This document shows, piece by piece, positions 11,073-21,544 of a DNA stretch of 64,000 nt (its first letter is position 1; every line of letters begins with the position of its first letter). A program made the position numbers and the translations under genes. The stretch comes from Heterohyrax brucei (Eukaryota; Chordata; Mammalia; Hyracoidea; Procaviidae): contig CM053141.1 in assembly GCA_028571685.1 (NCBI GenBank), positions 1,426,001 through 1,490,000 on the forward strand. The letters are read 5' to 3'. Below the pieces are notes generated by a model. That model had not been told where the DNA came from. It saw only the letters and a program-made list of their open reading frames with translations, and searched no databases.

Positions 11073-11520
11073 AGTCCGTCAGTCCACCACCTGTCGGTCG
11101 CTGTGTTGGGATGTGGTGGATTTCATGTTGCGGTGATGCTGGAAGCTGTGCCACTGGCATTTCAAACACTGGCAGTGTCACCCGTCATGGACAGCGTCCA
11201 GTACAGCCCCCAGATCAGGGAGGGCCTGGTCCCAGATATCAGCCGATGGAGGCCTTACAGGTGATGATAGGACACTGTCTGACTTCTTGTTTTGGACACG
11301 TCGTTAGGAGGGTCAGTTGCTAGAGGAAGGTGTCGTGGGTGGTCAAGCAGAGGGCCAGTGATGGGGAGGGAGACCCTTGGTGAGAGGGGTGGGTGTGACA
11401 CCTGGGAGGATGGACTTCACCGTGCTGGCGACCGTGAGATGCAGGACCAGGAAGTGTTGGGCCCTGTTGTTCGTGGGGTCCCTCAGAATCACAGCTAACC
11501 TGCTGGCGACTAACGACAGC
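11073..11520 (+). mobile_element. Internally deleted RTE (non-autonomous RTE derivative)
   Basis: The first part matches the RTE 5' untranslated region: 'tagtccgtcagtcc', 'gtgatgctggaagctgtgcc', and 'ggacactgtctgac' near 11270-11283. It then jumps directly to the RTE 3' end: 'ttttggacacgtcgttagga', 'gggccagtgatggggaggga', and the tail region to 'gctggcgactaacgacagc'. The whole coding region is absent. The junction lies near 11284 and resembles those in copies at 43598 and 49153. Confidence 0.82.
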
Positions 11521-11761
11521 CATCAGTCCTTGGACGAGTCTGCCTCTCAGAATGTTTGGCCTGAGTCCAGGAGCCCCAGAATAACCATGTTCATGGGTGT
11601 GGGGAGCCTCAGACCAGCCTGAGAGAACTCTCACGGGGGTCTCTGCCATCCAAGTCAACCTGGAAGTGACCAAGGACATTCCTGCCAGGTTGGTAACCTT
11701 CAGCTCCTTGTAACAAGCTTGTTAATAACATGAGTAAAGATAGGCGGCTCTGATGATCAAA

Positions 11762-12212
11762 TTTAAAAAATTTATTCCAGTACAATATACATAACAAGAG
11801 ATTTACTGCCTTGCTGTTTTGGTGAGTCCAGTCCAGTGCCGGGAGCTCTGTCTGCCGCTGTTCACGCCGGCTCTCTGTCCCCCAAGGGGAGGCCCGCTCC
11901 TCAGGCAAGCCCCCGCGTCTCCTCCCACAGCACTGGGGGCTTCATCTCCCTGGGGCAGAGCGCTCCCGTCGGCGCCTTCCTTCATCTGCTGGGACACACT
12001 TGGGCCACTCTTGCCTTTCGGCTGCTGAGAAGGACGCTGCAGTGAGGCTCCGAGACCCAGCTCTGCGTCTCCTGAGTTTCTACCCAGAATAGTACCAGTG
12101 TGCACGCGGTGATTCTATGGTTAACTTTTTGAGGAACTGCCAAACTGTTTTCCACAGAGACTGCACCATTTTAAACTTCCACTCACCGTGGACGAGGGTT
12201 CCAATTTCATCC
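11762..12212 (-). mobile_element. Old L1 (L1M-type) 3' region, reverse
   Basis: Recognisable parts are 'tacaatatacataacaagag' at the left, and at the right 'tttttgaggaactgccaaac', 'tgttttccacagagactgc' and 'gagggttccaatttcatcc'. The central 200 bp is badly diverged. This is the typical reversed 3' end of ancient mammalian L1. Confidence 0.8.
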
Positions 12213-13146
12213 TTAAATAGCATACTTCAATAGCCCTGGCGAAGGGACTTCCATTTAGAAGTTGCTAGAAGGCAGGGTTCTGGGTGATACACTGCTCTGA
12301 GTCCTTTGTTTCTGTCACATTATTCAAAAAGCCACCACCCAGAACTTGTTTCCGCAGTAAAAGCCTTTATGGTACAAATCCTTTTGTTATGGAAAGTGTG
12401 TCTCTATTAGGACATTTTAGCTTAAATCGATTCTAGGAGTGCTTGGTCCAATGTTTCATCAGCATCAAGGATTTCAGAAACCCTTTGATCTTTTCTTTAC
12501 TGAAATTCCTTTGTAAGAATGATTAAAAAAACCAAACCAAACCTGAGAACCAAGCCCACTGCTGGCAAATGGATGAGCGCTCTAAAATCTCCAGTGAAGC
12601 AGAGCTGATTACTCCAAGCTATTTTTAAGAGGATTAGACAGTTCAAGGGAGGACGGATCCTAATCCCATGACTAACATTTTGGCTGGAATAGCACAATTC
12701 ATTCTGATTATGAAAATTGGTCAGGAACCATTTCAGCCCGCTCCACCCTGTGCTGTCGGCCAGCATCACGAACACGTTGCTGGTGGCGCGGCTCGGCTTG
12801 GCTCCGTCCCCTGGATTAACCACCAGGCATGCAGCAGGGGGGACCCCTCCCTGCTGTGTGGAGGAGAGACCCAGGACAAAGGGTCTCGGCTGGTAACGTC
12901 TGCAGAGTACTCATCCTATTCAAGTGTTTCCCATTATTCAATCAAGGTGCATCAGGAAACGCAGGCGGAACAGAGGCCGTTATAATCAGTTCAGAGGGAA
13001 GGAGTCTTTGCCAGGAGAGAATTCAGCCTCCAGGTTGGGGGTTCCACTGGTATTTTTTTCCCCAAAGCAAACAGCTTATTCATGTTTATTATGGTCATAG
13101 AACTAAAATTTATCACACACAGCACTTCTCAGTCTTAGAGATTTGG
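12213..13146. other. Unique stretch with an AT-rich core (12480-12760)
   Basis: 12520-12566 carries a scrap of reversed AfroSINE start ('aaaccaaaccaaacctgaga'). 12567-12760 is AT-rich, unique-looking and has no recognised repeat. The rest is neutral. It is a candidate non-coding regulatory element on composition only. Confidence 0.35.
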
Positions 13147-13660
13147 TGACCTAGTCATCTAGCACTGCCATAACAGAAATATCACAAGAGGAAGGCTTGC
13201 AAAAACAGAGATTTATTCTCTCTTGCAGTCTAGGAGGCCAGAAGTCAGAATTCAGGACACCAGCCCCAGGGGAAGGCTTTCTATCTCTTTCAGCTGTGGG
13301 GGAAGGTCCTTGTCATCAATCTTCCCCTGGTTAAAGGGCTTCTCAGCCCAGGGACCCCAGGTCCACAGGACACTCTCTGTGCCCAGCCCTTCTTTCTTGG
13401 TGGCAGGAGGTTCCTGTCCTCTCTGCGGGCTTCTCTCTTTTATCTGAAAGGAGACTGACTTGGGACCCGGCCTGACCCCATGACTTGAGTCCTGCCTGGT
13501 TAGCACGGCCGCCGTGGGTTGCCTCGTAAACACAGAGGTCAGGGTTCCAGCACTTGAGCTAATTGCATCAGCTTGTGACACGCTGACAAACTGCACAGTA
13601 CTGGGAATCACAACCTAGCCAAAGTGGCACAGTTTGAGGGGACAGAATTCAATCCACACC
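13147..13660 (-). mobile_element. MaLR-like LTR (afrotherian type), reverse
   Basis: It starts in reverse with 'agcactgccataacagaaat', then 'gcagtctaggaggccagaag', 'aattcaggacaccagcccca', 'cttgtcatcaatcttcccct', and ends with 'cagtactgggaatcacaacc' and 'ggggacagaattcaatccac'. This is the same family as 8271, 18945, 39789, 44768, 60160 and 62938. No internal region adjoins it. Confidence 0.88.
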
Positions 13661-14350
13661 GACTGAAAAGTTCTTGGGGTTATTTTTGTACCCGGGGAAT
13701 GCAGACATGTGGTTGGGTTACCATGAGGGAGAAGGAAGAGGAGAAAGACCAACATGGGGTGTGGAAGCGAGTGCTGAGCTGCTCCCCGGCCGCATCCTCC
13801 AGACAGGTGCTGGTTCCCTGGGCACCAGGGCTCTCTGTGGCCTGTGCTGCGTCACCGGCGTGTTCTGCTGCCCTACTTGTCACCCGTCGGTGACACACAG
13901 GCCACACTGCCTGTCGCAAACAAACATGCAGTCAGGACCCTGCCCTTGGGTCTGTCTCACTAAGGCCAGATGTCCGGGTGGGAGTAGAACGCACTGTGAT
14001 GTTCTGTCTTCACGTGGAACAGAAGGTGACCTTGAGATGCAGCAGTGTCTGAAGGCTGACATTTTCCTTGGGATATTTTGGTTATTTGAATTAAGGGCAT
14101 GGACACTCCCCTTTCCCCTGTGTCTCTTCTTAGGCCCCGTGGGATGGAGGAGTCGGGGGTGGGGAAGCTCACGTGAGCAGGACCGCCCCCCTGGGGACCG
14201 ATGTGAGGGGAGGGAGCCGCCTGGCCTCCGCTCTCTGGCCGAGGTCTCCGATAGGCCTGCCTGCCTCCCGTGCCCTTGGCACAGCAGGATGTCCATCTGA
14301 CGTGAGCTCCCAGCGCGCGGGAGTGGTCTGCGACGAGCATGGTGGTCCCT
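13661..14350. other. Unassigned GC-rich sequence
   Basis: No family was recognised. The frames at 13674-14300 (+, 208 codons) and 13880-14374 (-, 164 codons) overlap extensively, which points to chance opening in GC-rich DNA. Neither has a recognisable domain or flanking splice signals. Confidence 0.45.
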
Positions 14351-14528
14351 TGCTGTGAGTTGGTTCCTCCTCACTGCAGACCCACACGTGCAGGGCAGAG
14401 TGGTCCCCGGGGTTCAGGCTGTGAGCTCACGGAAGTGGATCTCCAGGCCTGTCCTCTGCAGCGCCTTTGGGTGGATTTGACCCACCAGCCTTTCAGCTAG
14501 TAGGTGAACACCCGTGGAGCTGCCCGGG
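14351..14528 (-). mobile_element. AfroSINE, reverse
   Basis: 'gctgtgagttggttcctcct' is the reversed tail, 'gatctccaggcctgtcctct' the body, 'gtggatttgacccaccagcc' the B-box-bearing region reversed, and 'gaacacccgtggagctgccc' the head. It is diverged but complete in order. Confidence 0.82.
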
Positions 14529-14544
14529 GGCTGCATTCTGTCGG

Positions 14545-14722
14545 GGGTGTTGCTGGGTGCTGTGGAGGTGGTCCTGGCTCCAGGGGGCCCGAGGCACGGC
14601 AGAATGAAGCACTGTGTGGTCCTGCGCCATGCCCACGGTCATTACTACACCGGAGGCCTCTGTGTCAGTCCATCTGGTTGGGGGTCTCCTCTTTCTGGAT
14701 GACCCTCTGCATACAGAGTATA
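14545..14722 (-). mobile_element. RTE LINE 3' end fragment
   Basis: 'gtgttgctgggtgctgtgg', 'gcagaatgaagcactgtgtg', 'tgtgtcagtccatctggttg' and 'atgaccctctgcatacagag' give the reversed RTE 3' end in order. It directly follows a reversed AfroSINE. Confidence 0.82.
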
Positions 14723-14734
14723 GCCAAGAAGACC

Positions 14735-14812
14735 GTACTGAGCTCGGGACAGCTTTGTGCCATGCAGGGTCGCCGTGAGTCAGAACCAACCCAGGGGCGC
14801 AGGGTTGGCTCT
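14735..14812 (+). mobile_element. AfroSINE/RTE 3' tail fragment
   Basis: 'catgcagggtcgccgtgagt', 'cagaaccaacccaggggcgc' and 'agggttgg' match the forward tail shared by AfroSINE and RTE. Because that tail is common to both, the fragment cannot be assigned to one. It faces the reversed RTE just upstream. Confidence 0.65.
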
Positions 14813-15175
14813 TTCTGTGGCCTGGTGGCTCAGTGCTGCCTTACCTTGTACACGAGGTCGCCTTGGGCTGCACTCACCTGGTGCCCGGGACAGCACTGAG
14901 CGCCTGTGAGGGCCTGGGAGAGACAGCCTGGGTGGTGTCCGGGGCCACAGCCCATGCTGGCAGAGCCGGGGGCAGGGGAGGGGAGACTCGGTGTGACGAG
15001 AGACGGGTTCAGGGGCACCAGGGCACAGAAGCAACAGGACATACTGGGCAGTGTCAGCACGTGCCTCGGAAGCCACTGGAGACCCCGCTCCTGAAACCAG
15101 CAGTGGGGCCGCATCAGGGATGTGCTGGTCTTCGTGGGGGGGCCCAGGTCCCCCCAGGGCTGTCTCAGCACAGAG

Positions 15176-15300
15176 CCTGGCGACCTGCTGTGGAACACTC
15201 AGCCACCGGAAACCCGCAGACAGCCTCGCTCTGGCGCACAGCAGGGCTCCGTGAGGTGGGACCGGCTCCACGGCAACTGGTTTGTTTGGTTCGTTTTCGG
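15176..15300 (+). mobile_element. AfroSINE, 3' half
   Basis: 'ggcgacctgctgtggaacac', 'ggctccgtgaggtgggaccg', then 'cacggcaactggtttgttt' is the forward 3' half of an AfroSINE with its typical ending. 14813-15175 upstream is GC-rich and unassigned. Confidence 0.75.
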
Positions 15301-16044
15301 CCAGCCGTGGGTCAGGCTGCCTTGGTGGCAGCTGACACCAGCCATTGCCTGTCACTAGGGAACCTGAAAGAAGGTGCCTAAGGGGTCAGGACGCTGCTTC
15401 AGGTGTAGATGACCACGTGGAGCTGGTCATGACAGGCGAGTGAGAGGAGGTCAGAAGGGGTTAACTTCTGCAGGACAGCCAGGGGGCCGGAGGGGCGTGC
15501 ACTGGCCATGCACACTGGCCGTGCGCACCGGGCGCTGGGCGCTGGGCAGGCGGAACAAGGGGGCCGACGGCTGGGGCGGCGGGGTTCCCGTCTGCTCCAT
15601 GACTCACGCCCCCGCCCCTGCAGACGTTTGCCCACAGGGGTAATAACCCTGGGCCTCCGAGTTTTCAGGTGACGGTTTTCACTGAAAGCAGTCTGGAGTC
15701 AATTGGACTTGACTGGCTTTGGCTGGCGGGTGGAGCTGCACCACCCCTGAGAGCTGCGGGGGTGGCCTGGCCACCCAGATCGCCAGGCCCCGGCACCCAC
15801 CCGTCCCCACCCGTCCACCCAGCAGAGCCATGCACGTCCGTCTTACACACTGGCTTCGACTGCATGTTGCTGGAAGAAGTATTATTTCAGGTGAACGCGT
15901 TGAAAAGAGTGAGGTAGACTTTTCTGGAAGATTACATTACATTGTCAATGACTTTAGGGTCCATCTTTTCCAGAACAGTCTTGATTTCCGGCCTTGGGCT
16001 GGCTCAGTTGTCGCCTGACCTGTCAAACATGCATGTCGGCAGTT
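15301..16044. other. Unassigned; GC-rich left, AT-richer right
   Basis: 15430-15640 is GC-rich with some CpG and a GC-box-like 'cccccgcccc' at about 15610. 15870-16010 is more AT-rich. Nothing supports a promoter or exon beyond this. Confidence 0.35.
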
Positions 16045-16589
16045 AAGAATCGTGGGTCCTGGGACTGGAAGAACCGGATGGTGCCCGGCCACCACCAGTG
16101 ATAGCCACGATGGAGCTGACAGAGAGGAGCCTCACTGGCAACACAAGAATAAAAAGAGGTGAATCATGAGATCTCCACTAAAAGACCTCAATTGATGGTC
16201 CAGCGGTTTGGGGGTTCCTCTGAGAGCATGGCCCCCAGCCCTGATGCTGCCCGTTCCCATAAATTATAACAAAGGTCCACTCTTTGGACAGGAATGGAAT
16301 GGACTTGGCAATGCAGAGTAACCGTATGTTGGAAGCACTTTATGGTTCTATACATCTATAGGATATCATCTTGCTGACCTCTGGCTGGAGGAAGGGGAGT
16401 GGACGGAGAGGAGGGGAAAGGAGGCTGTTGGGAGGATGAGACCTGTATGGAGCAGAGAGGAATAGTGTGCAGTCACCGGACAGGGAGAGCAGTGGAAGCT
16501 GCATATAGGGGGGCATGTAAATTTACATGTGAATGTACATTTTCACTCAGTTATGTTAAATAAAAAAAAAAAAAAGAATCGTGGGTCCT
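16045..16589 (+). mobile_element. LINE-type retroinsertion with 16-bp target-site duplication, probably L1 3' UTR
   Basis: The insert (16061-16573) ends in a poly-A run and lies between two perfect copies of AAGAATCGTGGGTCCT at 16045-16060 and 16574-16589. The first copy follows TT, so the nick site reads TT/AAGA, close to the L1 endonuclease preference. The insert starts 'gggactggaagaaccggatg' and ends 'gttatgttaaata' before the A run. This resembles the 3' untranslated end of afrotherian L1, but that identity is from memory. It is 5' truncated. The unmutated duplication makes it one of the younger insertions here. Confidence 0.82.
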
Positions 16590-16817
16590 CTCTGTTCCCC
16601 GGCTCAGCAGTGCTTGAAGCCCCACATCAGTCTGTGCCCAAGTCCTAGCTCATCACCAGCAGTGTGAAAATCAGCACGGACTTAATTTCAGTGATCTCAT
16701 AGCCCCCCTGGGGAGCAGGCCTAGTCGGTACTGATTTGCAGATGGAAGGCTGGAAATGCAAACTCTTCACAGGTTCCCCTGCTTAACTGCAGAGGGCTTG
16801 TGGTGACAGCCAGTGCT

Positions 16818-16915
16818 GGACCCTGGGCCTTTGACCCCTAGCTGAGCCCCTGCACTCCATGACCCTGGACCCTGGGACCTTGACCCCTAGCTGAGCCCCT
16901 GCACTCCATGACCCC
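16818..16915. repeat. 49-bp tandem duplication
   Basis: Two adjacent units start at 16818 and 16867 with 'ggaccctggg'. They share 'ttgacccctagctgagcccc' and 'tgcactccatgacc'. Only a few bases differ between units. Confidence 0.9.
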
Positions 16916-16929
16916 TGACATGTAGCTGA

Positions 16930-17235
16930 CTTAGATTTCAACCTGTTGTCTCTGGCAGAGGAGATGCCAGTGACCAGTGGCTGTCCAGCTGACCCTGGCT
17001 TCTGGCCTGTGTGTGTCAGGGCACGCCACCTCTGTGGGCCTCCGTGGCTGTGGCCTTCAGGGTGTGTGGACCCTGTGATGACACACCTTGCCCCTGGCCC
17101 ACCTGGGACATCCAGGCTAATCTCTTGTCTCAGGATCCTTAACACCACACACCTGCCACGTCCACATTGCTGAACCAGGTCACATGTTTCCAGGGTCCAG
17201 GGTGAGGACGTGGACATCTTGAGGGCCATCACTCA
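16930..17235 (-). mobile_element. MLT1-like LTR fragment, reverse
   Basis: The right part is clearest: 'aggctaatctcttgtctca', 'ggatccttaacaccacacac', 'aggtcacatgtttccagggt', then 'aggacgtggacatcttga'. This follows the reversed 5' part of MLT1-type LTRs. The left part is diverged. Confidence 0.6.
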
Positions 17236-17521
17236 GCTGACCATACCAGACATTTCTCGACGGGCCCGTCTCCTCTGAGACAGGTGAGTGGGTTTCCTGA
17301 GTCTTCTACCCACAACTGGATCCCGGGTGGAACACTGGGTTGCTGAGGATGCCACAGGAGTCTCCAGGGCCGTGGTTTTAGAGACTGCACATCTCCCAGA
17401 CCTGGGGGGGACAGGGGAGGCCACAGTGTCCCGGGGTGCCTTGAGGGTCACCTCAGTCCTGAAAGAGCCAGAGAGGTTGACGGTGCCTGATGTGCTCCCT
17501 GAACACAGGCAGGACAAAGCT

Positions 17522-17690
17522 GAGGACACACTGTCCTTCACCCTCTACCTCCTGGACGCAGGCAGGATGAGCGATGAGGACACACTGTCCACCCCCCGTC
17601 CCCTAGACGCAGGCAGGATGAGCGGTGAGGACACACTGTCCACCCTCCATCCCCTGGACGCGGGCAGTGAGCAGTGAGGACACACCACCC
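17522..17690. repeat. Minisatellite, about 50-bp unit, three copies plus part of a fourth
   Basis: Units start with 'gaggacacac' at 17522, 17576, 17627 and 17676 (54, 51 and 49 bp, then a partial). Each contains a 'ccctggacgcaggcaggatg'-like core. The + frame 17288-17677 runs through it because unit lengths are mostly multiples of three; this is not evidence of a gene. Confidence 0.93.
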
Positions 17691-18944
17691 TTGCCCTCTG
17701 TCCTTGCTGGCAAGCTCTGTCCTCGGAGGCACCTTGGAAGAGAAGTCTGGAGGACTGCTTCCAGTTACCCTGGAGCGTCTGCATAGAGGGCTCTGCTCTA
17801 TCACTGTGGGCTCCATGACTGGAGTCTGACTTAACTGGTTACGGGAATTGTCTTCTTCATCACTCATTTGAATCCCAGGGTGTCTGTTGTCTGGAAACAT
17901 TTCCAAGCAGATTACAAGGTCATGACTTTGAGAGCTGACTGTGGGACCTGTGTCATTCCTGTCTGTGATGACATATCACAGGTTCACCCCGTGGACTCCC
18001 AGGGGTGCTTTGGAGAAGAAATGACTAGAAGTCGGGTGGCTGTGTAGGCAGAGATGTTTGGCTGTGATGTCATGTATCATAGAAGCAATCGTTCTTTAAG
18101 AAGAAAATCCCAGTGAAAATTCACCTACTAGTTTTAGGATGTTTAGGGAAACATCCACAAGGCTGGCTGTTCCCTGAGCGGGAGTGGATGTTGACAGAAC
18201 TGCCCTGAAGTCAGGGAAGACAGACGGCTCTGGCGCCTGTCTCTGGCCAGCCCTGTGTCACAACGGGCGCACAGTGACTGGAGCAGCGGAGGCTGCTGGC
18301 TTCGGTTGTGGTTCATTTATCTGAGGACAGTTAGGTTCAGTATGTATCGCCGAGAGCCACGCTTGTGGGATCGCGGTGAAGAGGTGACCATCATTCTCAA
18401 GGATTAACTCAGAGCTGGACATCGTGGGATGCTGCTGACGGGGCTGGGCGTGGCCTTGGGTGGCCTGAGCTCTGTCCTGCTGGTGCAGGAGGCCAGGTGT
18501 GCTCTTGTGTACGTCTGCCTCCATGCAGAGGACCAAATGGCTACCCCGCCCAAAGAAAATGATTTGTTTAGGTCTAAACTCCTGGAGCTCAGGAGTGTGA
18601 CTGGATTTGGAGTAAGGGTCTTGGCAGGTGTGGCCATCATCCTGGACACCTGCCGGGGGATGAACCCTGTCTCAGGCTGTGTTCTCTAGAGACACATCAT
18701 CATACAACTGCCGAAACACTGAAAATCACAGCCTGGCCACAACCTTAGCAGTGACAGCAGTTTGTCCCTTGTCCCCTTGGCACTGATGCACATCTCCTTA
18801 AACCACACAGAGTCTCTGAATAAAGATGATTATAAAGTCATATTCATGCCTAACATGATACAATGAATGCCTGCATGATTGTCATGCACTAGTCTTGTTT
18901 ACCTCCTAAAGTTTATAAGTGAAGAGAACAAACATATTTGATTG
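17691..18944. other. Mostly unassigned, with LTR scraps
   Basis: 18560-18645 resembles a forward MLT1 5' piece ('gtgtgactggatttggagta', 'agggtcttggcaggtgtgg'). 18690-18760 resembles a reversed LTR end ('gaaaatcacagcctggccac'). The rest, including an AT-rich stretch at 18780-18940, is unique-looking. Confidence 0.45.
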
Positions 18945-19493
18945 CCTTAGTCACCCAGTGCTGCTATAACAGAAATACTCCAAGTGATGGATGGCTTCCA
19001 CAAAGAGAAATTTGTTTCTCTGCAGTCCAGTAGGGCTACCAGTCCAAGTTCAGGGTGCCAGCGTCAGGGGAAGGCTGTCCCTCTCTTTCGGCCCTGGAGG
19101 GAGGTCCTTGTGATGCGTCGGTCTTTCCTGGTCTGGGAGCCTCCTGGCACAGGAGCCACTGGGCCAAAAGGGTATGCTCCCTCCTGGCACTGCCTCCTCG
19201 GTGCTGTGAGGTCCTCGGCTCTGCTCACTTCCGAGATACAAGGTGGCACAGGCCAGGCCCCAGGGAAATCCCCTCTATGGTAGATCAGGATGCAGCCTCA
19301 GCTGGGTGTCACAGTCCCGCTGTCATCCTCTTCAACACAATCCAGTCTTGCCCCATTAACCACAGTCAGAGATGACGATTTGCAACATATACAAAAATCA
19401 CAATCACAAGATAGAGACAACCACACTGTACTGGGAATCATGGCCCAGCCCAATTGCTACACACATTTTGGGGTAACAGTTCAGTTTAAGACA
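18945..19493 (-). mobile_element. MaLR-like LTR (afrotherian type), reverse, 3' LTR of a partial element
   Basis: It starts 'cttagtcacccagtgctgct' and 'ataacagaaatactcc', passes 'agtccaagttcagggtgcca' and 'gctctgctcacttccgagat', and ends 'actgtactgggaatcatggc' and 'ggggtaacagttcag'. It continues directly into MaLR internal sequence on its right, so in its own orientation it is the 3' LTR. Confidence 0.88.
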
Positions 19494-19925
19494 TTCCATC
19501 TTTGGACCATAAAAACTCACATGTTTGTAACATTCAAAACACATTCACCGCATCATAGCAAAAGTCCAAGTCCAAAATCTAAGTTTCTCTACTTTCTGAA
19601 ATCTAGAATACAAGTTATCTGCTTCCACAAACTGGACATTTCCATGACAAATGGGAGAAACTGCAAGCAGAGAAGGCATAACAGGCACCAAGCACATCAG
19701 CAGAACATGTTACATTGGCCCTCAAGGCTTGAAAACATCCCCCTGTCCTCTGAGACACTTTACACAGTGGCCTTGCCCTCCAAACTCCAGGTCTCGGCCA
19801 TGCTGCCCCGATACTGAGTGCAAGCCCTCTGTCCTGGGCTGCAGCTCTGCCTTCCAGGCCCACTGCGATGGCAACTCTGTTCTCTCTCTCGTTCTCCTAG
19901 TCCATCCAAGTGGCAGTGCCCCCCT
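19494..19925 (-). mobile_element. MaLR internal sequence, 3' part, reverse
   Basis: 'ttccatctttggaccataaa', 'caaaacacattcaccgcatc', 'aaaagtccaagtccaaaatc', 'gacatttccatgacaaatgg', and 'gcataacaggcaccaagcac' follow the reversed order of MaLR (THE1/MLT-type) internal DNA. MaLR internals are not expected to encode retroviral enzymes, and none is seen here. Confidence 0.75.
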
Positions 19926-19949
19926 GAGATGTCTGGTGCTGTGTTGTCC

Positions 19950-20300
19950 TCATTCCCTGTGGCTGCTGTGACACAACAGCTCAGAATGGGTGGCTTTGAA
20001 GAGCAGACACAGCTTTTCCCAGAGCTGTGGAAGCAGGGAGTCTGAGAGCAGATGTCATCTGTGTGGGTTTCCTTTGGGTCTAGGAGAGGTACCTCTGTCC
20101 ATGGCCTGGGTCCCCGCTTCTGATGATGGCCGGCAACACCTGGTGTTCTTTTTTGTGAGGACCACTCAGATGTGACGAGGCCCTGCTCTCCTGCAGTGTG
20201 TCCTCTTGCTAATTTGGCCCATTGCATCTTGACAACCCTGTCCCCAGCAAGGCCACACTCACAGGTGCAGGGGTCAGGTTCTAGCGTAGCTTTTGGGGGA
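19950..20300 (-). mobile_element. MLT1-type LTR, reverse
   Basis: 'tccctgtggctgctgtgaca', 'caacagctcagaatgggtgg', 'gtggaagcagggagtctgag', then 'aggccacactcacaggtgca' and 'gggtcaggttctagcg' give the reversed MLT1 pattern. It could be the 5' LTR of the element at 18945-19925 or an unrelated older copy; divergence suggests the latter. Confidence 0.65.
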
Positions 20301-20489
20301 TGTGATGGTCCCCTTCACACCTGAACTGCAGCCCTGATGCTCACTGCTCACACCTGTGCTCTGGCCCCCAGCTCTGGCCCTGGCAGTGTCACTGGGGGCT
20401 GCTCCTCCTGTGGTCCGCTGAGGCCAGCCACGGGGGTGCTTTGGGCCCGGGGGGCACTGCACATGCCTTTTTCTCCCTTAGAGGGTCTT

Positions 20490-20640
20490 CCAGTGTTGAC
20501 ACTGTTGATGTGGAGGGAGCAATAAGGCTCCGCCGGGGGAGCTGTCCTGAGTGTCGCAGGACTGGACCTCAGTGGCCGCCCGACCTGGAGCTGTAACACC
20601 CATGACGTCTCCAGTCATTACTACCTGTCCCCTCCGAGGC
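20490..20640 (+). mobile_element. MER5A (hAT-Charlie DNA transposon) fragment
   Basis: 'ggggagctgtcctgagtgtc', 'gcaggactggacctc', 'gctgtaacacccatgacgtc' and 'tccagtcattactacctgtc' followed by 'ccctccgagg' match the MER5A order. It is a short non-autonomous DNA transposon shared by mammals. Confidence 0.68.
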
Positions 20641-21299
20641 CGACTCGTCCTGTCGAGAATGCTGTGCCATGCACTCCCCACCACGACTCCCCCTACCCAG
20701 GGCAATGGTAAAAACAACACCTGTCACAGCACACGCTCTAACCAATCAGAGCAGGTGCTGCCCCGAGCGGCCTTACTGTCGCGTGGGGAGAGTGGTGACT
20801 GTCACTCGTTGGGCTGTCCAGAGCGTAACTGAGCTGCGTGTGTGGGCTTTTCAGCCCAGGGCCTGCACAGAGGGAGCACTGTGGGGGCGGGCTGCTGCTG
20901 TCCCCATCCTGTCCTTAGGACGGCTGGCTCACCGTGAGGCCTGCCCTGGCCTCTCTGGGCTGCTGTCCACATCCCTGACTCTCCGGCTGCACCCGGCTCA
21001 GTTCTGCGGAAGAACGCAAGGTGGTAGCAGTACACATCTTTGTGCGTTTGCTCCTTGCCTGTGTACCTTTCAGACTGCATTCTGCCAGGGCCAGGCCTGG
21101 GTCACTAGCGCTGTGACAGTCCTCCGCTGGGGAGGCCTCCTTGTCTTCCTCCGCAGGCAGGTCAGTGGCTCAGGGAGGGGTTCTGGGCCCTCCTCCCGCA
21201 GTCTTGGACGTGCCTGACGGACGCTCTGCCTCCAGCTGGCAGACCAAGTGGAGGGGACAGCAGCTTTAGGTGGGAGGTTTTAAATGGGCCCCCATTTAA
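20641..21299. other. Unassigned GC-rich sequence
   Basis: There is a CCAAT-box-like 'aaccaatcagag' near 20740, but no TATA, CpG cluster or exon nearby to give it meaning. No repeat was recognised. Frames on both strands are short and overlapping. Confidence 0.4.
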
Positions 21300-21526
21300 C
21301 CACTGGGGCACCAGTGGTTAGCAGGCTGGCTGCCCAGCAAAGGTCTCAGTGTAAACCCATCCCGGGAGCCTCGGGAGACCGGCCTGGTGACTGACTTCCA
21401 GACTCAGCCAGGGGAGCCTACGGGTCACAGCCACCCGATCTGCACTGACCAGGACGATGGCGCGGGGCTGGGCAGGGTTTGTTCCGCTGGGCATGGGGCA
21501 CATGGCAGTAGCTGCCAACAGCAGCC
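21300..21526 (+). mobile_element. tRNA/RTE SINE, partial
   Basis: The left end reads like an AfroSINE head ('ggggcaccagtggttagcag'). The right part is the tail of the longer SINE: 'gcctggtgactgacttcc', 'gatctgcactgaccaggacg', 'gatggcgcggggctgggcag' and 'gtagctgccaacagcagc'. It may be a hybrid of the two SINE types or a deletion product. Confidence 0.75.
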
Positions 21527-21544
21527 CCAAGTCTCAGCTCTGCC

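Noticed and set aside
13674-14374. 208-codon (+) and 164-codon (-) overlapping frames
   Set aside because: Mutual overlap on opposite strands in GC-rich DNA is typical of chance; no domains and no splice signals.
17288-17677. 129-codon frame on + across a repeated region
   Set aside because: Much of it is the roughly 50-bp minisatellite, whose units are mostly multiples of three.
20735-20760. CCAAT-box-like motif as a promoter
   Set aside because: It is a single short motif without TATA, CpG cluster or downstream exon.
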